In this document: positions 1 through 5,348 of the stretch, piece after piece
Position numbering within the stretch: the first letter of the stretch is position 1
How the letters are laid out: every line of letters begins with the position of its first letter
Assembly (NCBI GenBank): GCA_003561815.1
Contig: PWVP01000043.1
Span: 1 to 5,408, forward strand
Reading direction: 5' to 3'
Source of the DNA: Campylobacterota bacterium
Lineage (GTDB): Bacteria; Campylobacterota; Campylobacteria; Campylobacterales; SZUA-545
DNA length: 5,408 bases
The notes under the pieces: generated by a model
Told to the model about the DNA's origin: nothing
Database searches by the model: none
Seen by the model: only the letters and a program-made list of their open reading frames with translations
Program-made: the position numbers and the translations under genes

Positions 1-249
1 ACCAAAGACGATCCGATCGATTATGAGCTGATTGTCGCCATGGATCGGCGCAATATGATGGATCTGGCCACCCTGGGCTGCAAAGGGGCCATCAAGCTGG
101 GCGAGTATGGGCTGCAGAAGGCGGATGTTCCCGATCCCTACTACTTTAAGAGCTTTGATGGGTTTCATGAGGTGTATGAGATGGTGGAGAAGGGGGTGAT
201 AAACCTCCTGGATGCCCACTTTTCTCAGGGAGAGTGTCCATCAGCCTGA
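1..249 (+). CDS. Low-molecular-weight protein-tyrosine phosphatase, C-terminal part (5' end outside window)
   Basis: This is the last 82 codons of a gene whose 5' end lies before the window. The frame is open from base 1 and stops at TGA 247-249. The segment carries the family's C-terminal hallmark VPDPYY at visible residues 43-48, where the aspartate (D45) is the general acid of low-molecular-weight protein-tyrosine phosphatases. An 'AMDRRN' stretch (13-18) matches the usual 'MD..N' strand-helix junction before it. Family members are about 150-160 residues, so roughly half is visible; the N-terminal C-x5-R-S P-loop is not in view and activity cannot be confirmed. Such enzymes are cytoplasmic and dephosphorylate tyrosine-phosphorylated proteins; in many bacteria they oppose tyrosine kinases of polysaccharide export. 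No such partner is visible here. The 3' end overlaps the next gene by 16 bp, so the two are probably co-transcribed. The ATG at 40 is an internal methionine, not the start. Confidence 0.88.
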   Translation, partial: TKDDPIDYELIVAMDRRNMMDLATLGCKGAIKLGEYGLQKADVPDPYYFKSFDGFHEVYEMVEKGVINLLDAHFSQGECPSA

Positions 250-1598
250 ACCTTTCAGCCCCAACAAGAGGGCTGCTTCTGGCACTACTGCTCTCGCTGC
301 TGGGCGCACTGGCGGCTCTTTACTGGCTGGAGCCGATCTATGCGAAGCTGATTGGGGCGGTGATCTTTTTGGTCACACTCTGGACTAACGAGGCGCTTCC
401 TTTGGGGGCGGTCTCTTTAATGCCGATTGTTCTCTTTCCGGCGCTGGGGATTTTAGAGACCAATCAGACGGCGGGCAACTACGCCAATAGTATCATCTTC
501 CTTTTTCTGGGCGGCTTTCTTTTGGCGATCGCCGTTGAGAAGACCGAGCTGCACAAGATTATCGCCCGCCGCCTGCTTAAGATTTTTCCGGTGACGCCTC
601 GGGGGGTGATCTTCGCTCTGGCTATCACTTCGGCGCTTTTAAGCGCTGTGCTTTCCAATACCACCACCGCACTACTGCTTTTGCCGCTGGCACACTATCT
701 GGCCGAGGAGATGCGCCTTAAGATGCGCCTGGTGCTCGCTATCGCCTTTGGTTCCAGTGTCGGGGGGATACTCACACCGATCGGAACGCCCCCTAATCTG
801 ATTTTGATGGGGTTTATGGAGACCCATGCGGTGGCTGCCCCCTCTTTTGTGGGGTGGATGGCGCTCACGGCCCCTTTAGCGGCGGTGATGCTGGTGGTGC
901 TCGCTTTGGTGCTCTCTATCGGCGTCAACCAGATGAGTCTAGGCTATGAGCTTAGCCGCTTTAACCCGATGGATGCTGCCCAAAAGCGGCTTTTAGGGAT
1001 TTTGGGCACTTTGGCGGCGCTGCTGTTTTTAAACTCGCCGATCGATCCCTACTATGGCGGGCTGGGGCTGGATGAGCGATCGCTGATTCTCTTTTTCGGA
1101 CTTTTGATGTTTATGCCCGGCATCGGGTTTTTAAAGTGGGAGGATACGAAAAAGATCCCCTATGAGATTATCTTTCTCTTCGGGGCGGGGTTTTCGCTCG
1201 CGGCCGCCTTTGCCGCCACCGGGTTTGATGGGGTGATCGCATCGGGGCTCTTGGGCTTTGGTAATCTCTCGCCCTTTGTGCTGATGGCCTGTGTCGCACT
1301 CTTTGTCACCTTTGCCACAGGCATTATGAGCAACACCGCCCTGACAGCCATGGTGCTACCGGTGGTCTACACCCTCAGTCTGGAGGCGGGTGTGGATAGC
1401 CGGCTCTTCTTGATGGTTGCCACCATCGCGGCAAGCTACGCCTTTATGCTCCCCATCTCGACCCCTCCTAACGCCATCGCCCTCTCAAGTGGCGCGGTGC
1501 GTGTGGGGCAGATGGCCGCCTATGGCACGCTTTTTAATCTGATCGGGGTGGCTCTTTTGATGGCCACAGTCTGGCTCTACTGGCAGTGGGTTTTCTAG
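234..1598 (+). CDS. DASS/SLC13-family sodium:anion symporter (dicarboxylate or sulfate type)
   Basis: This 454-residue multi-pass inner-membrane protein belongs to the divalent anion:Na+ symporter (DASS, SLC13, CitT-like) family. It shows the family's inverted-repeat architecture. The first half has a hairpin-like stretch (IIFLFLGGFLLAIAVEK, 87-103), then SNT at 141-143 and GTPPN at 184-188. The second half repeats this with IIFLFGAGFSLAAA (312-325), SNT at 366-368 and STPPN at 409-413. In the structurally studied homologue VcINDY, SNT and TPPN elements form the sodium and carboxylate sites, so both halves look intact and functional. Length is normal for the family (about 450-490). The substrate cannot be read from sequence: C4-dicarboxylates are most common, while sulfate and related anions are alternatives. 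The start is GTG 234, the only ATG/GTG/TTG candidate in this frame before the first membrane segment. It lies inside the phosphatase gene, with an AGGGAGA stretch directly against it (227-233). A non-coding gap of 165 bp follows. Confidence 0.93.
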   Translation: MSISLNLSAPTRGLLLALLLSLLGALAALYWLEPIYAKLIGAVIFLVTLWTNEALPLGAVSLMPIVLFPALGILETNQTAGNYANSIIFLFLGGFLLAIAVEKTELHKIIARRLLKIFPVTPRGVIFALAITSALLSAVLSNTTTALLLLPLAHYLAEEMRLKMRLVLAIAFGSSVGGILTPIGTPPNLILMGFMETHAVAAPSFVGWMALTAPLAAVMLVVLALVLSIGVNQMSLGYELSRFNPMDAAQKRLLGILGTLAALLFLNSPIDPYYGGLGLDERSLILFFGLLMFMPGIGFLKWEDTKKIPYEIIFLFGAGFSLAAAFAATGFDGVIASGLLGFGNLSPFVLMACVALFVTFATGIMSNTALTAMVLPVVYTLSLEAGVDSRLFLMVATIAASYAFMLPISTPPNAIALSSGAVRVGQMAAYGTLFNLIGVALLMATVWLYWQWVF

Positions 1599-1652
1599 CC
1601 AGGTTTAGTTGTGGCGATTAAGTACGCTGGCAGGGCGGTTGTGTTAGAGTGC

Positions 1653-1675
1653 CGGTTCCAAGACTTGGCCGTTTT
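1653..1675 (+). terminator. Possible weak intrinsic terminator after the symporter gene
   Basis: CGG (1653-1655) and CCAA (1658-1661) can pair with TTGG (1665-1668) and CCG (1669-1671), leaving a TT bulge on the 5' side and a GAC loop. Four T residues follow (1672-1675). The stem is only seven pairs and the T tract is short, so termination may be partial. Position, 55 bp after the symporter stop codon, fits. Confidence 0.35.
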
Positions 1676-1686
1676 AGGTCTCTGCA

Positions 1687-1715
1687 TTTAGAGCGCTTCA
1701 ATCAGAGAGGATACT
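1687..1715 (+). promoter_or_regulatory. Possible sigma-70-type promoter for the helicase operon
   Basis: TTTAGA (1687-1692; 4 of 6 to TTGACA) lies 17 bp before GATACT (1710-1715; 4 of 6 to TATAAT). The spacing is ideal, and the site falls between the terminator-like hairpin and the helicase start. Matches of this quality are common by chance. If real, transcription would start near 1722 and give a leader of about 40 nt that includes the whole start-codon hairpin. Confidence 0.3.
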
Positions 1716-1730
1716 CCGGTTTGTGCGGTC

Positions 1731-1763
1731 GGGTCAAAACTACTGTAAGGCTTCTTTGAACCC
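1731..1763 (+). promoter_or_regulatory. Leader hairpin with the ribosome binding site in its loop, touching the helicase start codon
   Basis: GGGTCAAA (1731-1738) can pair with TTTG (1755-1758) and ACCC (1760-1763), giving eight base pairs with one bulged A (1759). The stem's last base is immediately before the ATG at 1764. The only Shine-Dalgarno-like sequence, TAAGG (1746-1750), sits in the 16-nt loop. GTCG at 1728-1731 could alternatively pair with CGAC at 1769-1772, inside the coding sequence, which would close a structure around the start codon. The pairing is seen directly; a role in translational control is inference. Confidence 0.45.
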
Positions 1764-3242
1764 ATGAGCGACACCCAAACCCCTGTAACCGAATCCTTCG
1801 ACTCCCTTGGTCTCTCACCGGCGATTATGCGCGGTGTCAATGAGGCGGGATTCTCTGTTCCCAGCCCGATTCAGATCGAGGCGATCCCCGCTGTTTTAGA
1901 GGGCCATGACCTGATTGGTCAGGCCCACACCGGAACCGGAAAAACCGCCGCATTTGGCCTGCCCGCCATGAGTCGGATGAACCGTCAAGGGGGCGTGCAG
2001 ATGCTTGTGATCGCCCCTACGCGTGAACTGGCCAACCAGGTGAGCGATGAGCTCTTTAAGCTGGGCCGCTTTGCTGGCGTACGCACCGTTACCGTCTATG
2101 GCGGTCAATCCTCCATGCGTCAGCTCGATCTGATTGGTCGCGGCGCCCATGTGGTGGTCGCTACCCCCGGACGGCTGCTGGATCTGCTCAGCTCCGGACG
2201 GCTTAAGGATTTCAACCCCGCCACCGTTGTGCTGGATGAGGCGGATGAGATGCTCGATATGGGCTTTTTGGAGGATATTCAAGAGATCTTTAAGTATCTG
2301 CCCACCCAGCGCCAGACGCTCCTCTTCTCAGCCACGATGCCCCCTCCGATCCGAAACCTGGCCGATCGGATTTTGGTCGATCCGGTCTCGATTAAGATTA
2401 CCGCCGAAGAGACCACCAATAAAGATATCGCACAGCAGTACTATGTGATCGAGGAGCATGAGCGCGACGATGCGATGTTGCGGCTCATCGATAGCCTCAA
2501 CCCCTACCGCTCGATCGTCTTTTGCCGCACTAAAAAAGAGGTCGATCGCCTCAGCATGATGCTGGTGGCCAAAGGGTATCCGGCCAAAGGGCTGCACGGT
2601 GATATGGAGCAGCGTAGCCGCGAAGAGGTGATTCGTGGCTTCAGAGGCGGCTCTTTAGAGATTCTGGTGGCCACCGATGTGGCAGCGCGCGGGCTGGATG
2701 TAAAAGATGTGAGCCATGTCTTTAACTACCACATCCCGTTTGACCCGGAGAGCTATGTGCACCGCATTGGTCGAACCGGTCGGGCGGGCAAAAAGGGGAT
2801 CGCGATCACTTTGGTGACCCCTTTGGAGTTTAAAGAGCTGCAGCGGATTAAGAAGATTGTCGGCACGGATATTAAGCATGAGCTGATCCCTACTCTGGGC
2901 GAGATTAAAAAGGCCAACTCCCAGAAGCTGGTCCATGAGATTTTGCACGCTAAGCTTCACGACGAGGCCCAGGCGGTCTTAAATGCGCTAGAGGAGGAGC
3001 AGGATCTCTCGCAGGTGACCCTGAAGCTCATCTCGCTTCTGATCGATAAGCAGGAGGTTGCGGGGCCCGATCGAATCGGTGTCAGCCCGGCGCGGCTGGA
3101 GAAGATGCTTGCCGCCTTCCAGCGCCACGGCGGACGCGGCGGCGGACGACACCCTGGCGGATCCAAAGGGGGCTATCGCCGCAGACCCGGTGGCGGTGGC
3201 CATCGGCGGCGGCCTGGTGGTGGGCACCGTCCAAACCACTAG
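1764..3242 (+). CDS. DEAD-box ATP-dependent RNA helicase with basic glycine-rich tail (DeaD/CsdA/RhlE-like)
   Basis: This 492-residue cytoplasmic RNA helicase unwinds short RNA duplexes using ATP; relatives act in ribosome assembly, RNA decay and cold adaptation. All core motifs are present and intact. In the first RecA domain are the Q motif (F12 to Q37), motif I AHTGTGKT (54-61), Ia PTRELA (85-90), Ib TPGR (134-137), II DEAD (158-161) and III SAT (189-191). In the second are IV IVFC (251-254), V TDVAARGLD (304-312) and VI HRIGRTGR (333-340). A helical region (about 355-450) follows, and then a tail from about 455 rich in Gly, Arg and His with a twice-repeated RRRPGGGH-like unit. Such tails bind RNA without sequence specificity. 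The ATG at 1764 is chosen because the Q motif begins 11 residues later. Its ribosome binding site is weak (TAAGG, 13 nt upstream) and lies in a hairpin loop. The permease gene begins 3 bp after the stop. The exact paralogue (deaD versus rhlE) is not resolvable by eye. Confidence 0.96.
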   Translation: MSDTQTPVTESFDSLGLSPAIMRGVNEAGFSVPSPIQIEAIPAVLEGHDLIGQAHTGTGKTAAFGLPAMSRMNRQGGVQMLVIAPTRELANQVSDELFKLGRFAGVRTVTVYGGQSSMRQLDLIGRGAHVVVATPGRLLDLLSSGRLKDFNPATVVLDEADEMLDMGFLEDIQEIFKYLPTQRQTLLFSATMPPPIRNLADRILVDPVSIKITAEETTNKDIAQQYYVIEEHERDDAMLRLIDSLNPYRSIVFCRTKKEVDRLSMMLVAKGYPAKGLHGDMEQRSREEVIRGFRGGSLEILVATDVAARGLDVKDVSHVFNYHIPFDPESYVHRIGRTGRAGKKGIAITLVTPLEFKELQRIKKIVGTDIKHELIPTLGEIKKANSQKLVHEILHAKLHDEAQAVLNALEEEQDLSQVTLKLISLLIDKQEVAGPDRIGVSPARLEKMLAAFQRHGGRGGGRHPGGSKGGYRRRPGGGGHRRRPGGGHRPNH

Positions 3243-3245
3243 CGC

Positions 3246-4178
3246 ATGAGCTCTTCGCCGGAGATAACCCCTCGGGCCAGCGCTGCTCCATCGCGGCTGG
3301 AGATTCAGGGCCAGCAGCGGCGCGGGGAGCTTTTTATTGTTCTGGAGACGGTGATGTGGGCCTGGTTGCCCATCCTCTCCATCCTCACCTATCTCCACCT
3401 CTCACCGCTCTACTCCCTGGCGATTAGCACCTTTTTAGCCGCAATCGCCTTTGGAGCGGTGTTGGTCATGGGGGGGTGGTGGCGCGAGCTGCGCGATCGG
3501 CGCGGCTGGCCCGATCTGCTCTGGAGTACCTTCTATATCCTGACACTCTTTGCCTGCTACTATCTGGCGCTCAGCCTCACCTCGGCGGCCAACGCAGCGG
3601 CGATCCTGTTTTTGCAGGTGCTTTTTTCCTATCTCTATTTCAATCTCTTTCGCAGTGAACCCTTGGCGCTGCTCCATCTTGCCGGTGCGGTTTTGATGAT
3701 GGGCGGCGCGATGGCGATTCTCTTTCCGGGCGAGCTGCGGCTTAATGGGGGTGATCTTCTGGCGCTGGCAGCGGCGATGATTGCGCCGATCGCCAATCGC
3801 TACCAGCAGCGCGCCCGCCGCTTTATGAGCGCCCAGACACTTCTTTTTGGCCGTACGCTTTTGAGTTTTCCGATTCTGTTTTTGCTCGCCTGGCTGGTGG
3901 CGGGCTCACTCCCCTCTATCGAGGCGATCGGCTCGGTGTGGTGGCTGCTGGCGATTAACGGCTTTTTGCTTTTGGGGCTGGCGAAGCTCCTTTGGGTGGA
4001 GGGGATCTGTCGTATCCCCTTGACAAAAGCGAGCGCGCTAACGGCGATCGGTCCGGTCTGTACGCTGCTCTTTGCCTGGCTGATCTTCGCTCAGCCGCCC
4101 ACCCTTTGGCAGTGGGCAGGTGTGAGTGTGGTGGCGATCGGTGGAGTACTGATCACACGGAAGATAGGCCGCCGATGA
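3246..4178 (+). CDS. EamA/DMT-superfamily permease, ten membrane segments
   Basis: This 310-residue inner-membrane protein has the drug/metabolite transporter (EamA) pattern: two five-helix halves, ten hydrophobic segments in all. They lie at about 30-48, 55-76, 92-110, 113-133, 140-160, 169-187, 198-220, 229-249, 262-283 and 287-306. Typical EamA features are the 'RGELFIVLETVMWAWLPI' opening of helix 1 (residues 26-43), 'ALSLTSAANAAAILFLQ' at 108-124 leading into helix 4, and 'PLTKASALTAIGPV' (258-271) at helix 9. The family exports or imports small metabolites; the substrate cannot be predicted. The cytoplasmic N-terminal extension of about 25 residues is polar and has no recognisable motif. 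The ATG at 3246 lies 3 bp after the helicase stop with no Shine-Dalgarno in view, so translation is probably coupled to the helicase. The stop overlaps the next start as ATGA. GTG or ATG codons near residue 36 would cut into helix 1 and are unlikely starts. Confidence 0.9.
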   Translation: MSSSPEITPRASAAPSRLEIQGQQRRGELFIVLETVMWAWLPILSILTYLHLSPLYSLAISTFLAAIAFGAVLVMGGWWRELRDRRGWPDLLWSTFYILTLFACYYLALSLTSAANAAAILFLQVLFSYLYFNLFRSEPLALLHLAGAVLMMGGAMAILFPGELRLNGGDLLALAAAMIAPIANRYQQRARRFMSAQTLLFGRTLLSFPILFLLAWLVAGSLPSIEAIGSVWWLLAINGFLLLGLAKLLWVEGICRIPLTKASALTAIGPVCTLLFAWLIFAQPPTLWQWAGVSVVAIGGVLITRKIGRR

Positions 4179-4549
4179 AGCGCCAGGAGTCGGCTCAGCG
4201 CATACGCTACACACGGGAGCTCGGGCGCTACCTGAGCCGTATCGCTTCGCTTTTAGAGGAGCGCGCTTTAGAGCAGGAGCGCTTTTTTGAGCGTGTAGAT
4301 GCAGCCTACAAGCGACTCGAGGCGATCGAGCCGGTGGCGCTTTATAGCAGCCACTACGCCCAGACACTCGAGCTGGTCAATACGCTCACGGCGCGACTCG
4401 AGCAGCTAAGAGTTCAGCCGGTCATCACGCCGGAGGAGCGCTGTGAGCTAGGTCAGTGGCTGGCCTATCAGCTCAACCAGCTTGAAAAGAGTCGCCGCCG
4501 ATCGAGCTACTCGCGTAAAAAACAGTCAAAGGATCAGGGGTGGGAGTAG
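4175..4549 (+). CDS. Small helical, probably coiled-coil protein of unknown function
   Basis: I do not recognise this 124-residue protein. It is almost entirely predicted helix: a charged segment (about 8-52, with LLEERALEQERFFERV at 27-42) and a second (about 63-80, TLELVNTLTARLEQLRV). A third helix after a Pro-rich turn (82-86, PVITP) runs to about 105. The end (106-120) is strongly basic and Ser-rich (SRRRSSYSRKKQSK). There is no signal peptide or membrane segment, so it is probably cytoplasmic. The frame is open back to 3992, but the upstream part overlaps the permease out of frame. The ATG at 4175, in an ATGA overlap with the permease stop and with GGAAG at 4159-4163, is the convincing start. 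The receiver gene begins inside its last codons, which suggests that the two products act together. I looked for a CheZ-type D-x-x-x-Q phosphatase motif and found none. Confidence 0.8.
   Translation: MKRQESAQRIRYTRELGRYLSRIASLLEERALEQERFFERVDAAYKRLEAIEPVALYSSHYAQTLELVNTLTARLEQLRVQPVITPEERCELGQWLAYQLNQLEKSRRRSSYSRKKQSKDQGWE
4248..4293 (+). repeat. Three short tandem imperfect repeats inside the helical-protein gene
   Basis: Three consecutive units start with CGCTTT and end with GAGCG: 4248-4263, 4264-4281 and 4280-4293 (the last two share two bases). They encode LLEER, ALEQER and FFER in one helix. They probably reflect a short intragenic duplication or repeated codon choice for a Leu-Glu-Arg helix. 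Confidence 0.45.
4528..4533 (+). promoter_or_regulatory. Shine-Dalgarno that fixes the GTG start of the receiver gene
   Basis: AAAGGA ends 6 nt before GTG 4540. It lies inside the upstream reading frame and supports independent initiation at the GTG, since no ATG occurs in that frame before the receiver fold begins. Confidence 0.65.
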
Positions 4550-4953
4550 GTAGACCTAAAAAGATTATCCTGGTGGATGACTCCCGGACGATTCTGGAGA
4601 CGGTGGGCTATGCCTTGGAGCCGATGATTAAAGAGGGGCTCATTCTTTATGAGAGCCATCTGGACCCTAAGGCGCTTTTATGGGATCTGCTTGAGGGGCG
4701 TACCGACTACGATCTGCTAATCAGCGATATCAACATGCCCCAAATGAACGGTCTGGAGCTGATCGAGATTATCAAGAGCGAGCAGCGCTTCTACCACAAG
4801 CCGATTTTGGTCCTCTCCACCGAGAGTAGCACCCAGATGAAAGCTAAGGGGCGAAAAGCGGGCGTTATCGGCTGGATCGTCAAGCCCTTCGATGCCCACC
4901 GTCTGCGCCAGGTGATTTATCGTATCCTGGGGCTTAGGGCTGGCGACGAATAA
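4540..4953 (+). CDS. Stand-alone CheY-like response regulator (receiver domain only)
   Basis: This 137-residue cytoplasmic protein is one receiver domain with no output domain. By alignment to E. coli CheY (D12, D13, D57, T87, Y106, K109), the corresponding residues are D13 and D14 (Mg2+ binding), D63 (phosphate acceptor, in SDINMPQMNG), S93 (conserved Ser/Thr), W112 (switch aromatic) and K115 (in GWIVKPF). All are functional, so it should accept phosphate from a histidine kinase and signal by protein contact. The LSTESS...GWIVKPF style is typical of chemotaxis-type CheY relatives rather than DNA-binding regulators. No kinase, CheA or flagellar gene is in view. The start is GTG 4540, with AAAGGA 6 nt upstream and a 10-bp overlap with the helical-protein gene. 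Its last 20 bp overlap the convergent SPOR gene. A few residues between strands 1 and 2 (about 27-37, EPMIKEGLILY) make this loop slightly longer than in E. coli CheY. The kinase partner is unknown. Confidence 0.93.
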   Translation: MGVGRPKKIILVDDSRTILETVGYALEPMIKEGLILYESHLDPKALLWDLLEGRTDYDLLISDINMPQMNGLELIEIIKSEQRFYHKPILVLSTESSTQMKAKGRKAGVIGWIVKPFDAHRLRQVIYRILGLRAGDE

Positions 4954-5308
4954 ACGCCTCCCGCTCTAAGGCGCGAATGCCCCCCAGCGTGCGCGCGGCC
5001 TCAGCGCGACTCTCAAAGGGGCCGATCACCACACGGGTCAGCCCCGCCTCCTGGCGTGCTTGGGCTACCCACCCCGCTTGACCGGCCGCTTCGATCTTCG
5101 CCTTGGCGTTTTGGGGTTTTTGGTAGGCGCCGATCTGAACCCAGTAGCGATCGCCACTGGTGGTGACCGTAGGCTGCGTGGCGGCTTTAGGGGTCTGCTC
5201 CTGTAAAGGAGGGCAGGGTGGACAGGGGCGCTCTGGCTGACTCAAAAAGATAAAGTTATCCGCCATGAGCCAGAGCGGTAAAATCAGCACCAAAATGAGG
5301 TTTTTCAT
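4934..5308 (-). CDS. Secreted SPOR-domain protein with a CPPC motif
   Basis: This 124-residue protein has a short basic N-terminus and hydrophobic core (MKNLILVLILPLWLMA), a probable signal peptide cleaved after residue 16 (LMA|DN). A Pro-rich linker (about 25-50) carries the motif CPPC at 29-32. A SPOR-like domain occupies about 55-122: YWVQIGAYQKPQNAKAKI (55-72) is the first strand and helix, and TRVVIGPFESRAEAARTL (91-108) the second. SPOR domains bind denuded glycan strands of septal peptidoglycan, so a periplasmic role in cell-wall remodelling or division is likely. No lipobox is visible. The ATG at 5308 has GAAGG (5317-5321) with 8-nt spacing. The gene follows rnpB on the same strand by about 40 nt and converges on the receiver gene with a 20-bp overlap. 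SPOR assignment is by motif; the partner is unknown. Confidence 0.85.
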   Translation of the reverse strand: MKNLILVLILPLWLMADNFIFLSQPERPCPPCPPLQEQTPKAATQPTVTTSGDRYWVQIGAYQKPQNAKAKIEAAGQAGWVAQARQEAGLTRVVIGPFESRAEAARTLGGIRALEREAFIRRQP

Positions 5309-5348
5309 GGGGGTTGCCTTCGTGTTTGATTCCCTAAAGAGAGAGTCG

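Larger units (their letters stand above)
14..5153. repeat. Dispersed palindrome CGATCG, 17 copies (HIP1-like)
   Basis: CGATCG starts at 14, 526, 778, 1039, 1077, 2363, 2512, 2543, 3068, 3494, 3787, 3925, 4045, 4135, 4323, 4499 and 5148. At 525-532, 1076-1083 and 5147-5154 it extends to GCGATCGC, the HIP1 octamer of cyanobacteria. All copies are inside genes. Chance expectation for this base composition is about 1.6 copies. Confidence 0.75.

Noticed and set aside
212..388. Short plus-strand frame starting ATG 212, preceded by the SD-like AAGGGGGTGAT at 190-200
   Set aside because: It overlaps both the phosphatase end and the symporter start, its product has no recognisable features, and the symporter frame explains the region.
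1896..2282. Minus-strand open frame of 128 codons inside the helicase gene
   Set aside because: It is opposite intact helicase motifs I to II; its open frame follows from the codon pattern of the real gene.
2988..3398. Long minus-strand open frame (136 codons) opposite the helicase tail and permease start
   Set aside because: It lies opposite the GC-rich Gly/Arg tail coding sequence, crosses two real genes, has low-complexity composition and resembles no family.
3992..4174. N-terminal extension of the helical protein back to the ATG at 3992
   Set aside because: The extra 61 residues overlap the permease out of frame and have unlike composition; the ATGA start at 4175 is far better.
4175..4549. 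Helical protein as a CheZ-type phosphatase for the receiver
   Set aside because: The catalytic D-x-x-x-Q pattern of CheZ is not visible; only gene adjacency supports the idea.
4942..4973. Bidirectional terminator between the convergent genes
   Set aside because: The GGCG/CGCC stems are only 4 bp with long loops and no T run on either side.
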